64,000 nucleotides of DNA, from positions 1,178,001 through 1,242,000 of the forward strand of contig CP070276.1 in the NCBI GenBank assembly GCA_016916535.1. The letters run 5' to 3'. Source of the DNA: Dysgonomonadaceae bacterium zrk40. Its GTDB lineage: Bacteria > Bacteroidota > Bacteroidia > Bacteroidales > Dysgonomonadaceae. Position numbers and translations under genes: made by a program. The notes under the pieces were generated by a model. The model did no database searches and was not told where the DNA came from. It saw only the letters and a list, made by a program, of their open reading frames with translations. Position 1 is the first letter of the stretch. The number at the start of each line of letters is the position of its first letter. Positions 29,363-38,864 of the stretch are shown piece by piece.

Positions 29363-31969
29363 ATGAAAAAATTTTTCTTGCCGGTTTTCATTACAACACT
29401 CCTGTTTGTTCTACCGACAGAGAAGAATCTGTATGCAAATGAACCCGACTCAGCCTATCTCTTCGCCTACGGCGAAGAGAACGGGAGCGGTCTTTACTTT
29501 GCCTGGAGCATTGACAAACTGCAATGGAATGCCATCGGTCATCACCACACCTTTCTGAGATCGGATTACGGCAGGTGGGGGTCACAGAAAAGAATGTACA
29601 ATCCCTACCTCTACCGTGCACCCAATGGAGAGTGGCATTGCACCTGGAGTCTGAACCACGAAGATGGCGCTGTAGCCCATACGGTCTCCTCCGATCTTGT
29701 TTACTGGAAGCCGCAATCATACCCGGTACTGATGGCCGGAGGAAACTGCCTGAACCCTGAGATCGAATACGATCCACACAAAAATGGGTTTCACATCATC
29801 TGGCAGAGTGATAATCCCACCGAAGGGCTCTTCAAAAGCTTCACCAACGATTTCAGACACTTCTCTCCCGCAACCGGTCTGGATAAGCATCCGGACAACA
29901 GGAGTGAACTCACAATCGGAGGTGCAGTGAAGAAAGGGACGGTTCACTGGGTATCATGGAAAGAGGTCAACCGGCTTTTCAGCTCACAAAGGGAAACTGC
30001 ATATAAGCAGTTGCTGAACAGTGAGAGGGTAGCCATGAACCCCGATCAGTTTCGCAATCCAATTACCGTCAACATTACTCCTGACAGCAAGGAGAAGAAA
30101 TCGATCAGTGACCTGTTGATTGGCATCTTCTATGAAGACATCAACTATGCTGCTGACGGCGGCCTCTATGCGGAACTGGTACAAAACCGCGGATTTGAAT
30201 ATTCGTTGAGCGACAAGGAGGGAAATGATAAAACCTGGAACAACCGCTATGCCTGGTCCTCAACCCATATGGATGCATTTCATATCGACTCCCTCTCTCC
30301 CATCCACCCCAACAACCCCCACTACGCAGTGCTGGAGATTGAGCATAATGGGGTTGCACTGATCAACGATGGATTCAACGGGATACCGGTCAAGGTGGGA
30401 GAGAAATATGACTTGTCACTCTTTGCCCGGAGCCCGGAGAAAAAAAGAGGCCCTGTCAAGGTGCGCCTTACCGGCAAGAACGGTGAAATCTATGGTGAGA
30501 CAACCACAGGTCGCATTGGCAACAAATGGAAAAAAATGAAGGCGGTGATCACCGTTTCCGCAACTGCACCCGATGCGCGCATTGAGTTACTGCCCCAGCA
30601 AACAGGAAGAGTTGAGCTCGATATGATCTCATTGTTTCCTCAAAATACATTCAAAGGACGTAAGAACGGAATGCGGGCTGACCTGGCACAAACGTTGGCC
30701 GACCTCAAACCGCGGTTCATGCGCTTCCCCGGAGGCTGTGTGGCGCACGGCGACGGCATCGGCAACATCTATCGCTGGGAAAACACAATCGGTCCCCTTG
30801 AAGCACGCAAGCCACAACGCAACCTCTGGGGCTACCACCAGTCGTTCGGATTGGGATATTTTGAGTATTTCCAGTTCTGTGAAGACATTGGAGCCGAACC
30901 AATTCCGGTGGTTGCAGCCGGCGTTCCCTGTCAGAACTCGGCTCACCATGGTTGTGTAATTGGGGGACAACAGGGAGGGATCCCCATGGAGGAGATGGAT
31001 GTTTACATCCAATCGATCCTCAACCTGATCGAGTATGCCAACGGCGATGCAAAATCGGAATGGGGTAAGAAACGAGCAGAGGCAGGACATCCGGAACCTT
31101 TCAACCTGAAATACATCGGTGTGGGGAACGAAGATTTGATCTCCGACATCTTCACTGAACGGTTCAGGATGATATACGACGCCATCAGGAAGCACTATCC
31201 CGAAATTACAGTTATTGGTACCGCAGGGCCTTTCAGCGAAGGTTCTGATTACACCGAAGGGTGGAAGCTGGCAACCGAACTGGGAGTGGAACTGGTGGAT
31301 GAGCATTATTACCAACCGCCCGGCTGGTACCTCAACAACCAGGACTATTACGACCGGTACGACCGGACAAAAGCAAAAGTATATCTGGGTGAATATGCAG
31401 CGCATGTGCCCGGCCGCCATAACAACCTGGAAACGGCCCTCAGCGAAGCACTCCACCTGATCAATGTGGAACGCAACGGTGATATCGTGGAAATGACCTC
31501 CTACGCCCCTCTGTTGGCGAAAGAAGGCAACACGCAATGGAATCCCGATCTGATATACTTCAACAACAGTGAAGTGAAACCCACTGTCGGTTATCATGTA
31601 CAGAAGCTGTTCGGAAATCATGCGGGCAATGAATATTATTCAAGCCTCATCGTGGCGTCAGACAATCGTGAAGATATTCGCAAACGAATCGCATCTTCAT
31701 TTGTGACGGATGCAGAAACCAATGACTTGATCATCAAGATGGTGAATCTGTTGCCGGTAGATGTCTCCTCAACCATCGATCTCTCGGAGATGAATATTGC
31801 ACAGGGTGAAGAAGCAAACCTTACTGTCATGAACGGTGATCCGGACGACAAATCCGTAACACCGGTTGAATCGACCCTATCCGTCTCGGAGGAGCTGAAT
31901 TACCAGTTACCGGCCTACTCATTTTCAGTGATCAGGCTAAAGAGAAACAACAACACAAATTTGAAATGA
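29363..31969 (+). CDS. GH51 alpha-L-arabinofuranosidase with N-terminal GH43-like propeller fragment
   Basis: 868 residues. After a signal peptide (to about LYANE), residues about 25-215 resemble the first blades of a GH43/GH32-type propeller (GLYFAWSIDKLQW, PYLYRAPNGEWHCTWSL), but the expected base Asp is Asn (RMYNPYL) and the second acid motif reads NPEIEYD, so the domain is probably non-catalytic. From about 230 the protein is a complete GH51: carbohydrate-binding beta-sandwich (LLIGIFYEDINYAADGGLYAELVQNRGFE), acid/base Glu in GVGNEDL (about 587) and nucleophile Glu in LGEYAAH (about 676). The propeller part may bind arabinan and target the enzyme. The stop overlaps the next start by 4 bases (ATGA), indicating translational coupling. 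Confidence 0.88.
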   Translation: MKKFFLPVFITTLLFVLPTEKNLYANEPDSAYLFAYGEENGSGLYFAWSIDKLQWNAIGHHHTFLRSDYGRWGSQKRMYNPYLYRAPNGEWHCTWSLNHEDGAVAHTVSSDLVYWKPQSYPVLMAGGNCLNPEIEYDPHKNGFHIIWQSDNPTEGLFKSFTNDFRHFSPATGLDKHPDNRSELTIGGAVKKGTVHWVSWKEVNRLFSSQRETAYKQLLNSERVAMNPDQFRNPITVNITPDSKEKKSISDLLIGIFYEDINYAADGGLYAELVQNRGFEYSLSDKEGNDKTWNNRYAWSSTHMDAFHIDSLSPIHPNNPHYAVLEIEHNGVALINDGFNGIPVKVGEKYDLSLFARSPEKKRGPVKVRLTGKNGEIYGETTTGRIGNKWKKMKAVITVSATAPDARIELLPQQTGRVELDMISLFPQNTFKGRKNGMRADLAQTLADLKPRFMRFPGGCVAHGDGIGNIYRWENTIGPLEARKPQRNLWGYHQSFGLGYFEYFQFCEDIGAEPIPVVAAGVPCQNSAHHGCVIGGQQGGIPMEEMDVYIQSILNLIEYANGDAKSEWGKKRAEAGHPEPFNLKYIGVGNEDLISDIFTERFRMIYDAIRKHYPEITVIGTAGPFSEGSDYTEGWKLATELGVELVDEHYYQPPGWYLNNQDYYDRYDRTKAKVYLGEYAAHVPGRHNNLETALSEALHLINVERNGDIVEMTSYAPLLAKEGNTQWNPDLIYFNNSEVKPTVGYHVQKLFGNHAGNEYYSSLIVASDNREDIRKRIASSFVTDAETNDLIIKMVNLLPVDVSSTIDLSEMNIAQGEEANLTVMNGDPDDKSVTPVESTLSVSEELNYQLPAYSFSVIRLKRNNNTNLK

Positions 31970-34353
31970 TGAATAATAAATACTTCTACATCTCCTTACT
32001 TTTCATTATCTGTGCTGCGCTCGCCAAGGCACAGGAAAATCCGAAATTAAACTATTTCCCGCTACAGGATGTGAGGTTGTTGGAGAGCCCCTTCAAGCAT
32101 GCTGAAGATCTGAACAGAGACTATCTCCTGGAAATGGACGCCGATCGTCTGCTTGCTCCCTTTCTCAGGGAGGCTGGACTCGAGCCCAAAGCGGAGAGCT
32201 ACACCAACTGGGAGAACAGTGGTCTCGACGGTCATATCGGAGGGCATTACCTCTCCGCCCTGGCGCAGATGTTTGCTGCCACTGGTGATAGTGAGATTGA
32301 ATCGCGACTGGATTACATGCTCGCCGAGCTGAAACGGTGTCAACAGGCAAACGGAAACGGCTATATCGGAGGCGTTCCCGGCAGCAAGGCTGTGTGGGAT
32401 GAGATTGCAGCAGGCAAGATAGATGCCGGTGGATTCAGTCTCAACGGCAGGTGGGTGCCCCTCTACAACATACACAAGACCTTTGCGGGTCTCAGAGATG
32501 CCTACCTGGTTGCCGGTAAGAAGGATGCACGGGATATGCTGGTGGCGATGAGCGACTGGGCCATCAATCTAACAGCTGACCTGAGCGATGAACAGATGCA
32601 GGATATGCTCCGCAGCGAACATGGGGGCCTCAATGAGGTGTTTGCCGATGTGGCTGCCATCACCGGTGAGGAGAAGTACCTCACACTGGCACATAGATTC
32701 TCTCACAACCATGTGCTGGATCCACTCATGGCAGGGCGTGACGAGCTCACAGGCATGCATGCCAATACACAAATACCCAAGGTAATCGGCTTCAAGCGGA
32801 TTGCCGACCTGGAAGCGAACGAGTCGTGGGACAAAGCCGCACGCTTCTTTTGGGAAAGCGTGGTGACCAACCGTTCGGTATCGATTGGCGGCAACAGCGT
32901 TTCGGAGCACTTCAACCATGTGGATGATTTCTCACGCATGATCACCTCTGTTGAGGGTCCCGAAACCTGCAACACACACAACATGTTGCGGCTCACCTCG
33001 ATGCTCTACCGCACTGATCCCGAATCAGGCTATATCGATTACTATGAACGTGCCCTCTACAACCATATCCTCTCCTCGCAAAACCCACACACAGGTGGAT
33101 TGGTCTATTTCACGCAGATGCGCCCCGGACACTATCGTGTCTACTCACAACCCCACACCAGCATGTGGTGCTGCGTGGGCTCGGGCATCGAAAACCATTC
33201 CAAGTATGGGGAGATGATCTATGCACATACCGAAGATGCGCTTTATGTCAATCTCTTCATCCCTTCCAGGCTGCAATGGAAAGAACGGCAGACAGAGATC
33301 ATACAGGAGAACAATTTCCCCTATGAGGGAAGCACATCAATCACAATCAACCCTCGCGGCAGAAAACGGTTCACGCTGATGTTGCGTTCTCCCCAGTGGG
33401 CAGAGAGTGAAGGAATACAGATCAAGGTCAATGAAAAAAAATACAACGCAACAGAGAAAGATGGCTATCTGGCCATCAACAGGCGCTGGCGTAAAGGAGA
33501 CAAGGTGGTGATGGAGATGCCGATGAGCGTGAGGGTGGAACAGCTCCCTGATCACTCGAACTACTACTCCTTTGCCTATGGGCCCATCATACTGGCCGCC
33601 AAAACTTCTGACGAGCAACAAACCGGACTCTTTGCGGATGACAGCCGTGGAGGACATATTGCCCACGGGCCGCAAGTACCGCTGAAACAGATACCGCTGG
33701 TAGTGAGTGAACCCGCGAAACTGCCTTCGTTGGTGACACCGGTAGCAGGGAAACCACTGACCTTCCACCTTTCCAGTCTATACCCGGATGCTTACGCCGA
33801 TGGCATGGAGCTGATCCCTTTCTTCAGCCTGCATGAGTCCCGCTACATCATCTACTGGCCGCAGGCTACCGCAGAGGAGGCAGAAGCAATCCACAAGGCA
33901 ATTGAGAAAGAGGAAGCCCGACGAAACGAGCTGAACGGTATAACCCTCGACAGGGTCGTATGTGGTGAACAGCAACCTGAATCGGATCACTTCATTGCAA
34001 CAGATAGATCACGTACCGGTGTGAACGAAGATGTTCACTGGCGTGAAGCAAGGGGATGGTTCAGCTATCAGATGAAGAACGACAAACAAAACGCTCGTTA
34101 TCTCTACATCAGCTACTTCGACAATGACCGCTCACGCAACTTCGACATACTTGTCAACGACCAACAACTGGAGTCGCTCTCTCTCAACGGCATGCATGGA
34201 TCGGAGCAACAGGAACTGTTAATCACACTACCGGAAGAGATGACAAACGAGAAACAGCTCACCGTGAAATTTTCAGCCCATGCTGAAAGCAACACCGGCA
34301 AAATTGCAGAGGTCCGCCTACTCAGTGAACCATTTACAGTGAACCCGAAATGA
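31966..34353 (+). CDS. GH127/GH146-type beta-L-arabinofuranosidase
   Basis: 795 residues with a signal peptide ending LAKAQ. The (alpha/alpha)6-type domain carries the zinc-thiolate catalytic set of this superfamily: Glu333 and Cys335 in GPETCNTH, and Cys402/Cys403 in SMWCCVGSG; one of the latter cysteines is the nucleophile in characterised enzymes. The gene order resembles the B. thetaiotaomicron arabinan locus, whose BT0349 founded GH146, so GH146 is more likely than GH127. The enzyme removes beta-linked arabinofuranose caps that block alpha-acting enzymes. C-terminal beta-sandwich domains follow from about residue 460. The start overlaps the upstream stop by 4 bases. Confidence 0.88.
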   Translation: MMNNKYFYISLLFIICAALAKAQENPKLNYFPLQDVRLLESPFKHAEDLNRDYLLEMDADRLLAPFLREAGLEPKAESYTNWENSGLDGHIGGHYLSALAQMFAATGDSEIESRLDYMLAELKRCQQANGNGYIGGVPGSKAVWDEIAAGKIDAGGFSLNGRWVPLYNIHKTFAGLRDAYLVAGKKDARDMLVAMSDWAINLTADLSDEQMQDMLRSEHGGLNEVFADVAAITGEEKYLTLAHRFSHNHVLDPLMAGRDELTGMHANTQIPKVIGFKRIADLEANESWDKAARFFWESVVTNRSVSIGGNSVSEHFNHVDDFSRMITSVEGPETCNTHNMLRLTSMLYRTDPESGYIDYYERALYNHILSSQNPHTGGLVYFTQMRPGHYRVYSQPHTSMWCCVGSGIENHSKYGEMIYAHTEDALYVNLFIPSRLQWKERQTEIIQENNFPYEGSTSITINPRGRKRFTLMLRSPQWAESEGIQIKVNEKKYNATEKDGYLAINRRWRKGDKVVMEMPMSVRVEQLPDHSNYYSFAYGPIILAAKTSDEQQTGLFADDSRGGHIAHGPQVPLKQIPLVVSEPAKLPSLVTPVAGKPLTFHLSSLYPDAYADGMELIPFFSLHESRYIIYWPQATAEEAEAIHKAIEKEEARRNELNGITLDRVVCGEQQPESDHFIATDRSRTGVNEDVHWREARGWFSYQMKNDKQNARYLYISYFDNDRSRNFDILVNDQQLESLSLNGMHGSEQQELLITLPEEMTNEKQLTVKFSAHAESNTGKIAEVRLLSEPFTVNPK

Positions 34354-34385
34354 AAAGTATCACGCAATAAAACCAACGAACAGCA

Positions 34386-36350
34386 ATGAAGAAAATCTTT
34401 TTATTTTTAACGATGATCTGTCTCTCCGGAGGCATGTTCGCACAACCAAATCAGTACGAACTGGTTGTAGACGCAAAAAAAACAGGTGCGGAAATACAGT
34501 CCACCATGTATGGACTCTTTTTCGAAGATATCAACTTCGGAGCAGATGGTGGTTTGTATGCCGAACTGGTGAAAAACCGCTCCTTCGATTTTCCACAAAA
34601 CCTGATGGGATGGAATATCTTCGGAAACGTAGAGGTGCGTAACGAGGGAGGACCGTTTGAACGAAACCCCCACTATGTACGCCTGGACTACTCCGGGCAT
34701 GCGCACAAACACACCGGACTGGAAAACGAGGGCTTCCGTGGCATCGGCATCAAGCAAGAGGGCAGCTATCGCTTCTCTGTATGGGCCCGCAACAGCGGCC
34801 AGCAGCCGGAACAAAAGATCCGTATCGAACTGGTGGGAAGTGACAACGAGGCTTTCGTGAGGAAGGAACTGACCATCAGCTCTCCTGAGTGGAAGAAATA
34901 TGAGGTGATCCTCACCTCTCCCAAAGAGGAATCCAAAGCGATGTTGCGAATCTTCCTCACCGCCGAGGGACCACTCGACCTGGAACATCTCTCTCTCTTC
35001 CCCACCGACACATGGATGGGCAGGGAAAACGGTTTGCGACGTGATCTGGTGGAGGCACTCGACGAGCTGAACCCCGGATTGTTCCGATTCCCCGGTGGTT
35101 GCATCATAGAGGGAACCGACCTGGAAACACGCTACGATTGGAAGAAATCGGTAGGTCCGGTAGAAAACCGCCCGCTGAACGAGAATCGCTGGCACTACAC
35201 CTTCGCACATCGGTTCTTCCCGGATTACTTCCAGACCTATGGCATGGGCTTCTATGAGCTCTTCCTGCTTGCTGAAGATATGGGAGCAGAGCCGTTGCCG
35301 GTGGTAAACGTGGGACTGGCTTGTCAGTACCAGAATGATGGCGAGCATTGTCACGTGCCAATCGGTGAACTGGGCGACTATATTCAGGATGCTCTTGACC
35401 TGATTGAGTTTGCCAACGGCGACCCCACCAGCACATGGGGCAAGGTAAGGGCTGAGATGGGACACCCCGAACCGTTCAACATGAAGTTCATCGGCATCGG
35501 TAACGAACAGTGGGGACCGGAGTATCCCGCCCGTCTTGAGAAGTTTATCGAGGCTATTCGTGCACAATACCCGGAGATGAAAATAATCGGCAGTTCAGGC
35601 CCGCAAGCCGAAGGGAAAGATTTTGAATACCTCTGGCCGGAGATGAAGAGATTGAAAGTGGACCTGGTGGATGAACACTACTACCGTCCCCCGCAGTGGT
35701 TCCTCGACAATGCAGCCCGCTATGACTCCTACGACCGCCAGGGTCCAAAGGTATTTGCAGGTGAATATGCCAGCCACCACGAGACCAGAGCCAACAACTT
35801 TGAGTCTGCACTCACCGAAGCATCATTCATGACCGGCCTGGAACGGAACGCTGACATCGTCCACATGGCAACCTACGCACCCCTCCTGGCACATGTCGAT
35901 GCCTGGCAATGGCGCCCGGACCTGATCTGGTTCGACAACCTGCGCGTGGTTCGTTCACCGAACTACTATGTGCAGAAATTGTATGGACATCATGCAGGCA
36001 CACATGTACTGCCCCTCACCTTGAACAAAACCCCGCTCACGGGTCAGGAGGGATTGTACGCCTCATCGGTGATCGACAAGCATAAAAAGGAGATCATCAT
36101 CAAACTGAGCAATGTATCAACAGAAAAGAGGGTTTTCAACATCAGACTGGAGGGACCGGATAAGAAGTCACAACTGCATCAGCAAGTGGAGGTGATCACC
36201 CTCGCGGCAGCGCTGGATGCAGAAAACAGCCTGGATAACCCCGCTGTTGTTCTGCCTCAGTCAACTTACCAAACCATGCAGGGAAACAAGTTACAGCTAA
36301 CAGTGAAACCCAACTCATTCAACGTGGTCGTCATCGATTACAGCAATTGA
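34386..36350 (+). CDS. GH51 alpha-L-arabinofuranosidase
   Basis: 654 residues, signal peptide ending GMFAQ. An N-terminal carbohydrate-binding-like sandwich (about 25-200) precedes the barrel with acid/base Glu in GIGNEQWG (about 372) and nucleophile Glu in AGEYASH (about 459). The C-terminal half resembles the GH51 part of the fusion at 29363, but without the propeller fragment, suggesting an old duplication. It is the last gene of the arabinan set and ends in front of a bidirectional terminator shared with manC. Confidence 0.93.
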   Translation: MKKIFLFLTMICLSGGMFAQPNQYELVVDAKKTGAEIQSTMYGLFFEDINFGADGGLYAELVKNRSFDFPQNLMGWNIFGNVEVRNEGGPFERNPHYVRLDYSGHAHKHTGLENEGFRGIGIKQEGSYRFSVWARNSGQQPEQKIRIELVGSDNEAFVRKELTISSPEWKKYEVILTSPKEESKAMLRIFLTAEGPLDLEHLSLFPTDTWMGRENGLRRDLVEALDELNPGLFRFPGGCIIEGTDLETRYDWKKSVGPVENRPLNENRWHYTFAHRFFPDYFQTYGMGFYELFLLAEDMGAEPLPVVNVGLACQYQNDGEHCHVPIGELGDYIQDALDLIEFANGDPTSTWGKVRAEMGHPEPFNMKFIGIGNEQWGPEYPARLEKFIEAIRAQYPEMKIIGSSGPQAEGKDFEYLWPEMKRLKVDLVDEHYYRPPQWFLDNAARYDSYDRQGPKVFAGEYASHHETRANNFESALTEASFMTGLERNADIVHMATYAPLLAHVDAWQWRPDLIWFDNLRVVRSPNYYVQKLYGHHAGTHVLPLTLNKTPLTGQEGLYASSVIDKHKKEIIIKLSNVSTEKRVFNIRLEGPDKKSQLHQQVEVITLAAALDAENSLDNPAVVLPQSTYQTMQGNKLQLTVKPNSFNVVVIDYSN

Positions 36351-36373
36351 TTCAATCCCTGTATCACCAAAAT

Positions 36374-36406
36374 AAAAAGGATCCGGCAGTTGCCGGATCC
36401 TTTTTT
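36374..36406. terminator. Bidirectional terminator between GH51 and manC
   Basis: GGATCCGGC at 36379-36387 pairs with GCCGGATCC at 36392-36400; runs of A upstream and T downstream make it work for both convergent genes. Confidence 0.9.
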
Positions 36407-36434
36407 ATGTAAGTTGAGTCATATAATCATGTCA

Positions 36435-37517
36435 TTACACATATTCGTCACCGTATCGGAACTTGACATCGGTCACGAATTGTTTGATTCGCTGCTCCTC
36501 GCTCTTTTTGCATACAAGTAGCACGTTGTCCGATTCCGCTACAATAAAATCATCCAGGCCCTGTATCACCACGAGCTTGTCATCACTCATTGCCACCACG
36601 TTGTCATTGCTTTCAATAAAGAGGGCTTTGCAATTGAGACTGGCATTGTTGTTCTCATCACGGTCGGAAATCTCATGAAGGGCCCCCCAGGTGCCCAGGT
36701 CACTCCATCCGAAATCCGAAATATTGACGTAGACATTGTCTGCTTTTTCAAGGATTCCATAATCGATGGAAATATTGCGACAGAAAGGAAATGTCTCATC
36801 CACGAATTGTTTCTCACGAGGGGTGTTAAAGGACTCCTTGCCCTCATCAAACTTCTGAACCACATCGGGGAGATAGCTTCTGAAGGCATCCAGGATGCTG
36901 TTCACATTCCAGAGAAAGATGCCGGAGTTCCACATGAACTCGCCACTCTCCAGAAACTTTTTCGCCAGTTCAAGGTCAGGTTTTTCCGTGAATGCTTTCA
37001 CCTTCCCGATCCCTTCGCTGTTGCTCCCATCAACCTGGATATATCCGTAGCCTGTCTCGGGGCGGCTGGGTTTAATGCCAAGCGTGAGGAGTACCGGATT
37101 CTTTTCCACGAATGCCAGTCCGTTACGCATATCCGATGCGAAGAGGTCTTCCCGCAGGATTAGGTGATCGGAAGGGGCCACAATGATGTTTGCATCCGGG
37201 TCAACCGCATGAATGCGGTAGGAAGCGAACGCTATGGCCGGGGCCGTATTGCGACGCAACGGCTCCAGCAGCAACTGGTTTTCACTTAACTCTGGCAGCT
37301 GTTGCTGTGTCATCGCGGCATAGGCTTCGTTGGTGACAATGTAGATATTCTCCGGTGGAACGATCTTCTTGAACCGGTCGTAAGTACTTTGCAACAGTGA
37401 TCGTCCTGTGCCAAAAAAATCGAGGAACTGTTTCGGTTTATCTTCTTTGCTGAATGGCCAGAAACGACTGCCTACACCGCCGCTCATGATTACACAATAA
37501 TTATGTTTGTTTCTCAT
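36435..37517 (-). CDS. manC: Mannose-1-phosphate guanylyltransferase
   Basis: A 360-residue nucleotidyltransferase that makes GDP-mannose from mannose 1-phosphate and GTP, for capsule, O-antigen or protein glycosylation. The N-terminal motif SGGVGSRFWPFSKEDKPKQF is the nucleotide-binding signature; the sugar-binding FTEKPDLELAKKF and FGWSDLGTWGALHE motifs follow. The isomerase cupin domain of the long bifunctional form is absent. Cytoplasmic. It is convergent with the arabinan genes and functionally unrelated to them. Confidence 0.92.
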   Translation of the reverse strand: MRNKHNYCVIMSGGVGSRFWPFSKEDKPKQFLDFFGTGRSLLQSTYDRFKKIVPPENIYIVTNEAYAAMTQQQLPELSENQLLLEPLRRNTAPAIAFASYRIHAVDPDANIIVAPSDHLILREDLFASDMRNGLAFVEKNPVLLTLGIKPSRPETGYGYIQVDGSNSEGIGKVKAFTEKPDLELAKKFLESGEFMWNSGIFLWNVNSILDAFRSYLPDVVQKFDEGKESFNTPREKQFVDETFPFCRNISIDYGILEKADNVYVNISDFGWSDLGTWGALHEISDRDENNNASLNCKALFIESNDNVVAMSDDKLVVIQGLDDFIVAESDNVLLVCKKSEEQRIKQFVTDVKFRYGDEYV

Positions 37518-37717
37518 ATCTAAGATTATATAAATTTGATAAATTGAAGGGATATATCTCTCATTAATTCAACCTGTGTCGCGTTTTAAACTATGTAAAG
37601 AACACTTTTAATGACAATTTGTTCCATGACTTCCAATTTACATCCTTAAAGATACAAAACATATCGCTAACAGCGTAAAAAAGCCGGGTAGAATCTTGTA
37701 AAAAAATGGCAGATAGC

Positions 37718-37748
37718 TTTCATTATCTCAAAAAAAGAGCTACTTTTG
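37718..37748 (+). promoter_or_regulatory. tRNA-Leu promoter
   Basis: A TTTC -33 box at 37718-37721 and a TACTTTTG -7 box at 37741-37748 are 19 bases apart, the Bacteroidetes optimum, and end 20 bases before the tRNA. Confidence 0.8.
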
Positions 37749-37768
37749 CAGGCACTTTTCCAGGTAAT

Positions 37769-37852
37769 GCCCAGATGGCGGAATTGGTAGACGCGCTGGT
37801 CTCAAACACCAGTGGATTCACTTCCATGCCGGTTCGATCCCGGCTCTGGGTA
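37769..37852 (+). tRNA. tRNA-Leu (anticodon CAA)
   Basis: An 84-base class II tRNA. Acceptor stem GCCCAGA pairs with TCTGGGT (one G-U pair); the anticodon stem CTGGT/ACCAG encloses the loop CTCAAAC, giving CAA, which reads TTG. The long variable arm (GTGGATTCACTTCCAT region) and the T-arm GGTTCGATCCC are present; discriminator A at 37852; CCA is not encoded. Its last 11 bases form the left attachment site of the integrated element. Confidence 0.95.
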
Positions 37853-37853
37853 C
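37842..37853 (+). repeat. attL core
   Basis: GGCTCTGGGTAC, overlapping the T-stem end and acceptor stem of tRNA-Leu; identical to 45321-45332. Confidence 0.85.
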
Positions 37854-37870
37854 AGTTTCAACCTTGTAAT

Positions 37871-37898
37871 CACCCTGTAATCAATAGGTTATGGGGTG
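37871..37898 (+). terminator. Element-borne terminator replacing the tRNA-Leu terminator
   Basis: CACCCTGTAATC pairs fully (three G-U pairs) with GGTTATGGGGTG around the loop AATA, followed by TTTATTTAT. The sequence resembles the displaced host hairpin at 45348-45377. Confidence 0.65.
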
Positions 37899-37910
37899 TT
37901 TATTTATCCA

Positions 37911-37932
37911 AAGTATCAAAATAGTAACGTTA
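37911..37932 (+). repeat. Left integrase arm-type site
   Basis: 22 bases beginning AAGTATCAAAATAGTA, 21 of 22 identical to 45183-45204 near the right end and in the same orientation. Direct repeats inside both ends of an element are typical of arm-type sites for a tyrosine recombinase. Confidence 0.6.
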
Positions 37933-38070
37933 GGCAACCGATGTTATCGTTTGTAGGTGAAAATGTATCTGTAATTTATAACCGTTATATTCAGAAAAAA
38001 CATCATCCTTTGGGTAGTAATAAATTGACTATTTTCATCCCGCCAGCATCAGGGGAAAATGTTAAATACC

Positions 38071-38175
38071 TCTCTCGCTTCATTTCAGCCCCTCTGTGGC
38101 ATTTATAAGGCTTTCCGCATATCTACCTACTCAAAATAATTATCGTGCCTTAAATCGCCTTAAAATGGCCTGTTT
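38071..38175 (+). repeat. ~105-base imperfect direct repeat, copy 1
   Basis: Diverged match to 39328-39435; the best conserved parts are GCCC(C)TCTGTG and the tail CGCCTTAAAATGGC(C/T)TGTTT. The two copies bracket the 63-residue gene. Confidence 0.5.
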
Positions 38176-38404
38176 GCCCTTTGCGCTCTCTTTAATTGCA
38201 TAGATAATTGAAGCACCTTCACCGATACCACCATAGCATCATCAGAATAACAACGGCATCAGGATAACAGCTACATATCAGTCAGGAATCAATCAACTTG
38301 TTATCGGTCGGTCGCTGATTTGTTTGCGAAAGCTCTGTAAATATTTTAGGGGGAATGTCAGTTATTCTATTTAGCACCATTGCCAGAAGGTGTGTTATCT
38401 ATCT

Positions 38405-38686
38405 TTATTTTAACGTGATACGTGCGTTATGTCGTGCACGATATATCTTTTTATTTAGAATGGTTCTATATAATAAATCGGCTTCGGAGGGTAAGAGTAG
38501 GCAGGTAGTGAGAGAATGGGTCGGTTGCTTCTCATCAACTAAACATCGCTTCATTTTCAAGTTCCCAACTTGGGCACTTGATTTTACAAAGTGTTCAATT
38601 TGAATACTCTGCTCCTTATCGTACTGTTTTACAATGGTTTTGGGTGATTTTCCCGAAGTGTCAAATTGACAACTCGGGAAGTCCAT
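38405..38686 (-). CDS. Hypothetical protein, doubtful
   Basis: A 93-residue frame on the same strand as the other element genes. Its middle (KEQSIQIEHF) is basic and polar and is partly duplicated, in the same codon phase, in a start-less frame at about 38760-38803 (KEQSTQNEA). No domain is recognised. The region may be the remains of a duplicated gene or simply non-coding. Confidence 0.3.
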   Translation of the reverse strand: MDFPSCQFDTSGKSPKTIVKQYDKEQSIQIEHFVKSSAQVGNLKMKRCLVDEKQPTHSLTTCLLLPSEADLLYRTILNKKIYRARHNARITLK

Positions 38687-38864
38687 GGTTTTTGGCTCTG
38701 TTCATATTGAATAGTACCACTTATGGTGGATTGATACAGACTTCCGAAAATCGGAACTCTCTACTTTTTCAGGTGAGCCTCATTTTGAGTACTTTGTTCC
38801 TTAATGTGTTGATTTATACGGGGTGTTCCGCTTTGATACCATTATAGATAATATTAACGGCATT

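Noticed and set aside
28381-29391. Long minus-strand frame antisense to araB
   Set aside because: It mirrors a well-conserved kinase gene, has no domain and no promoter; a shadow frame.
34407-35567. 386-codon minus-strand frame inside the GH51 gene
   Set aside because: The plus strand encodes intact catalytic motifs of GH51; the antisense product has no recognisable features.
37706-37924. Frame reading across tRNA-Leu
   Set aside because: It runs through the tRNA and into the element; the RNA gene explains the sequence.
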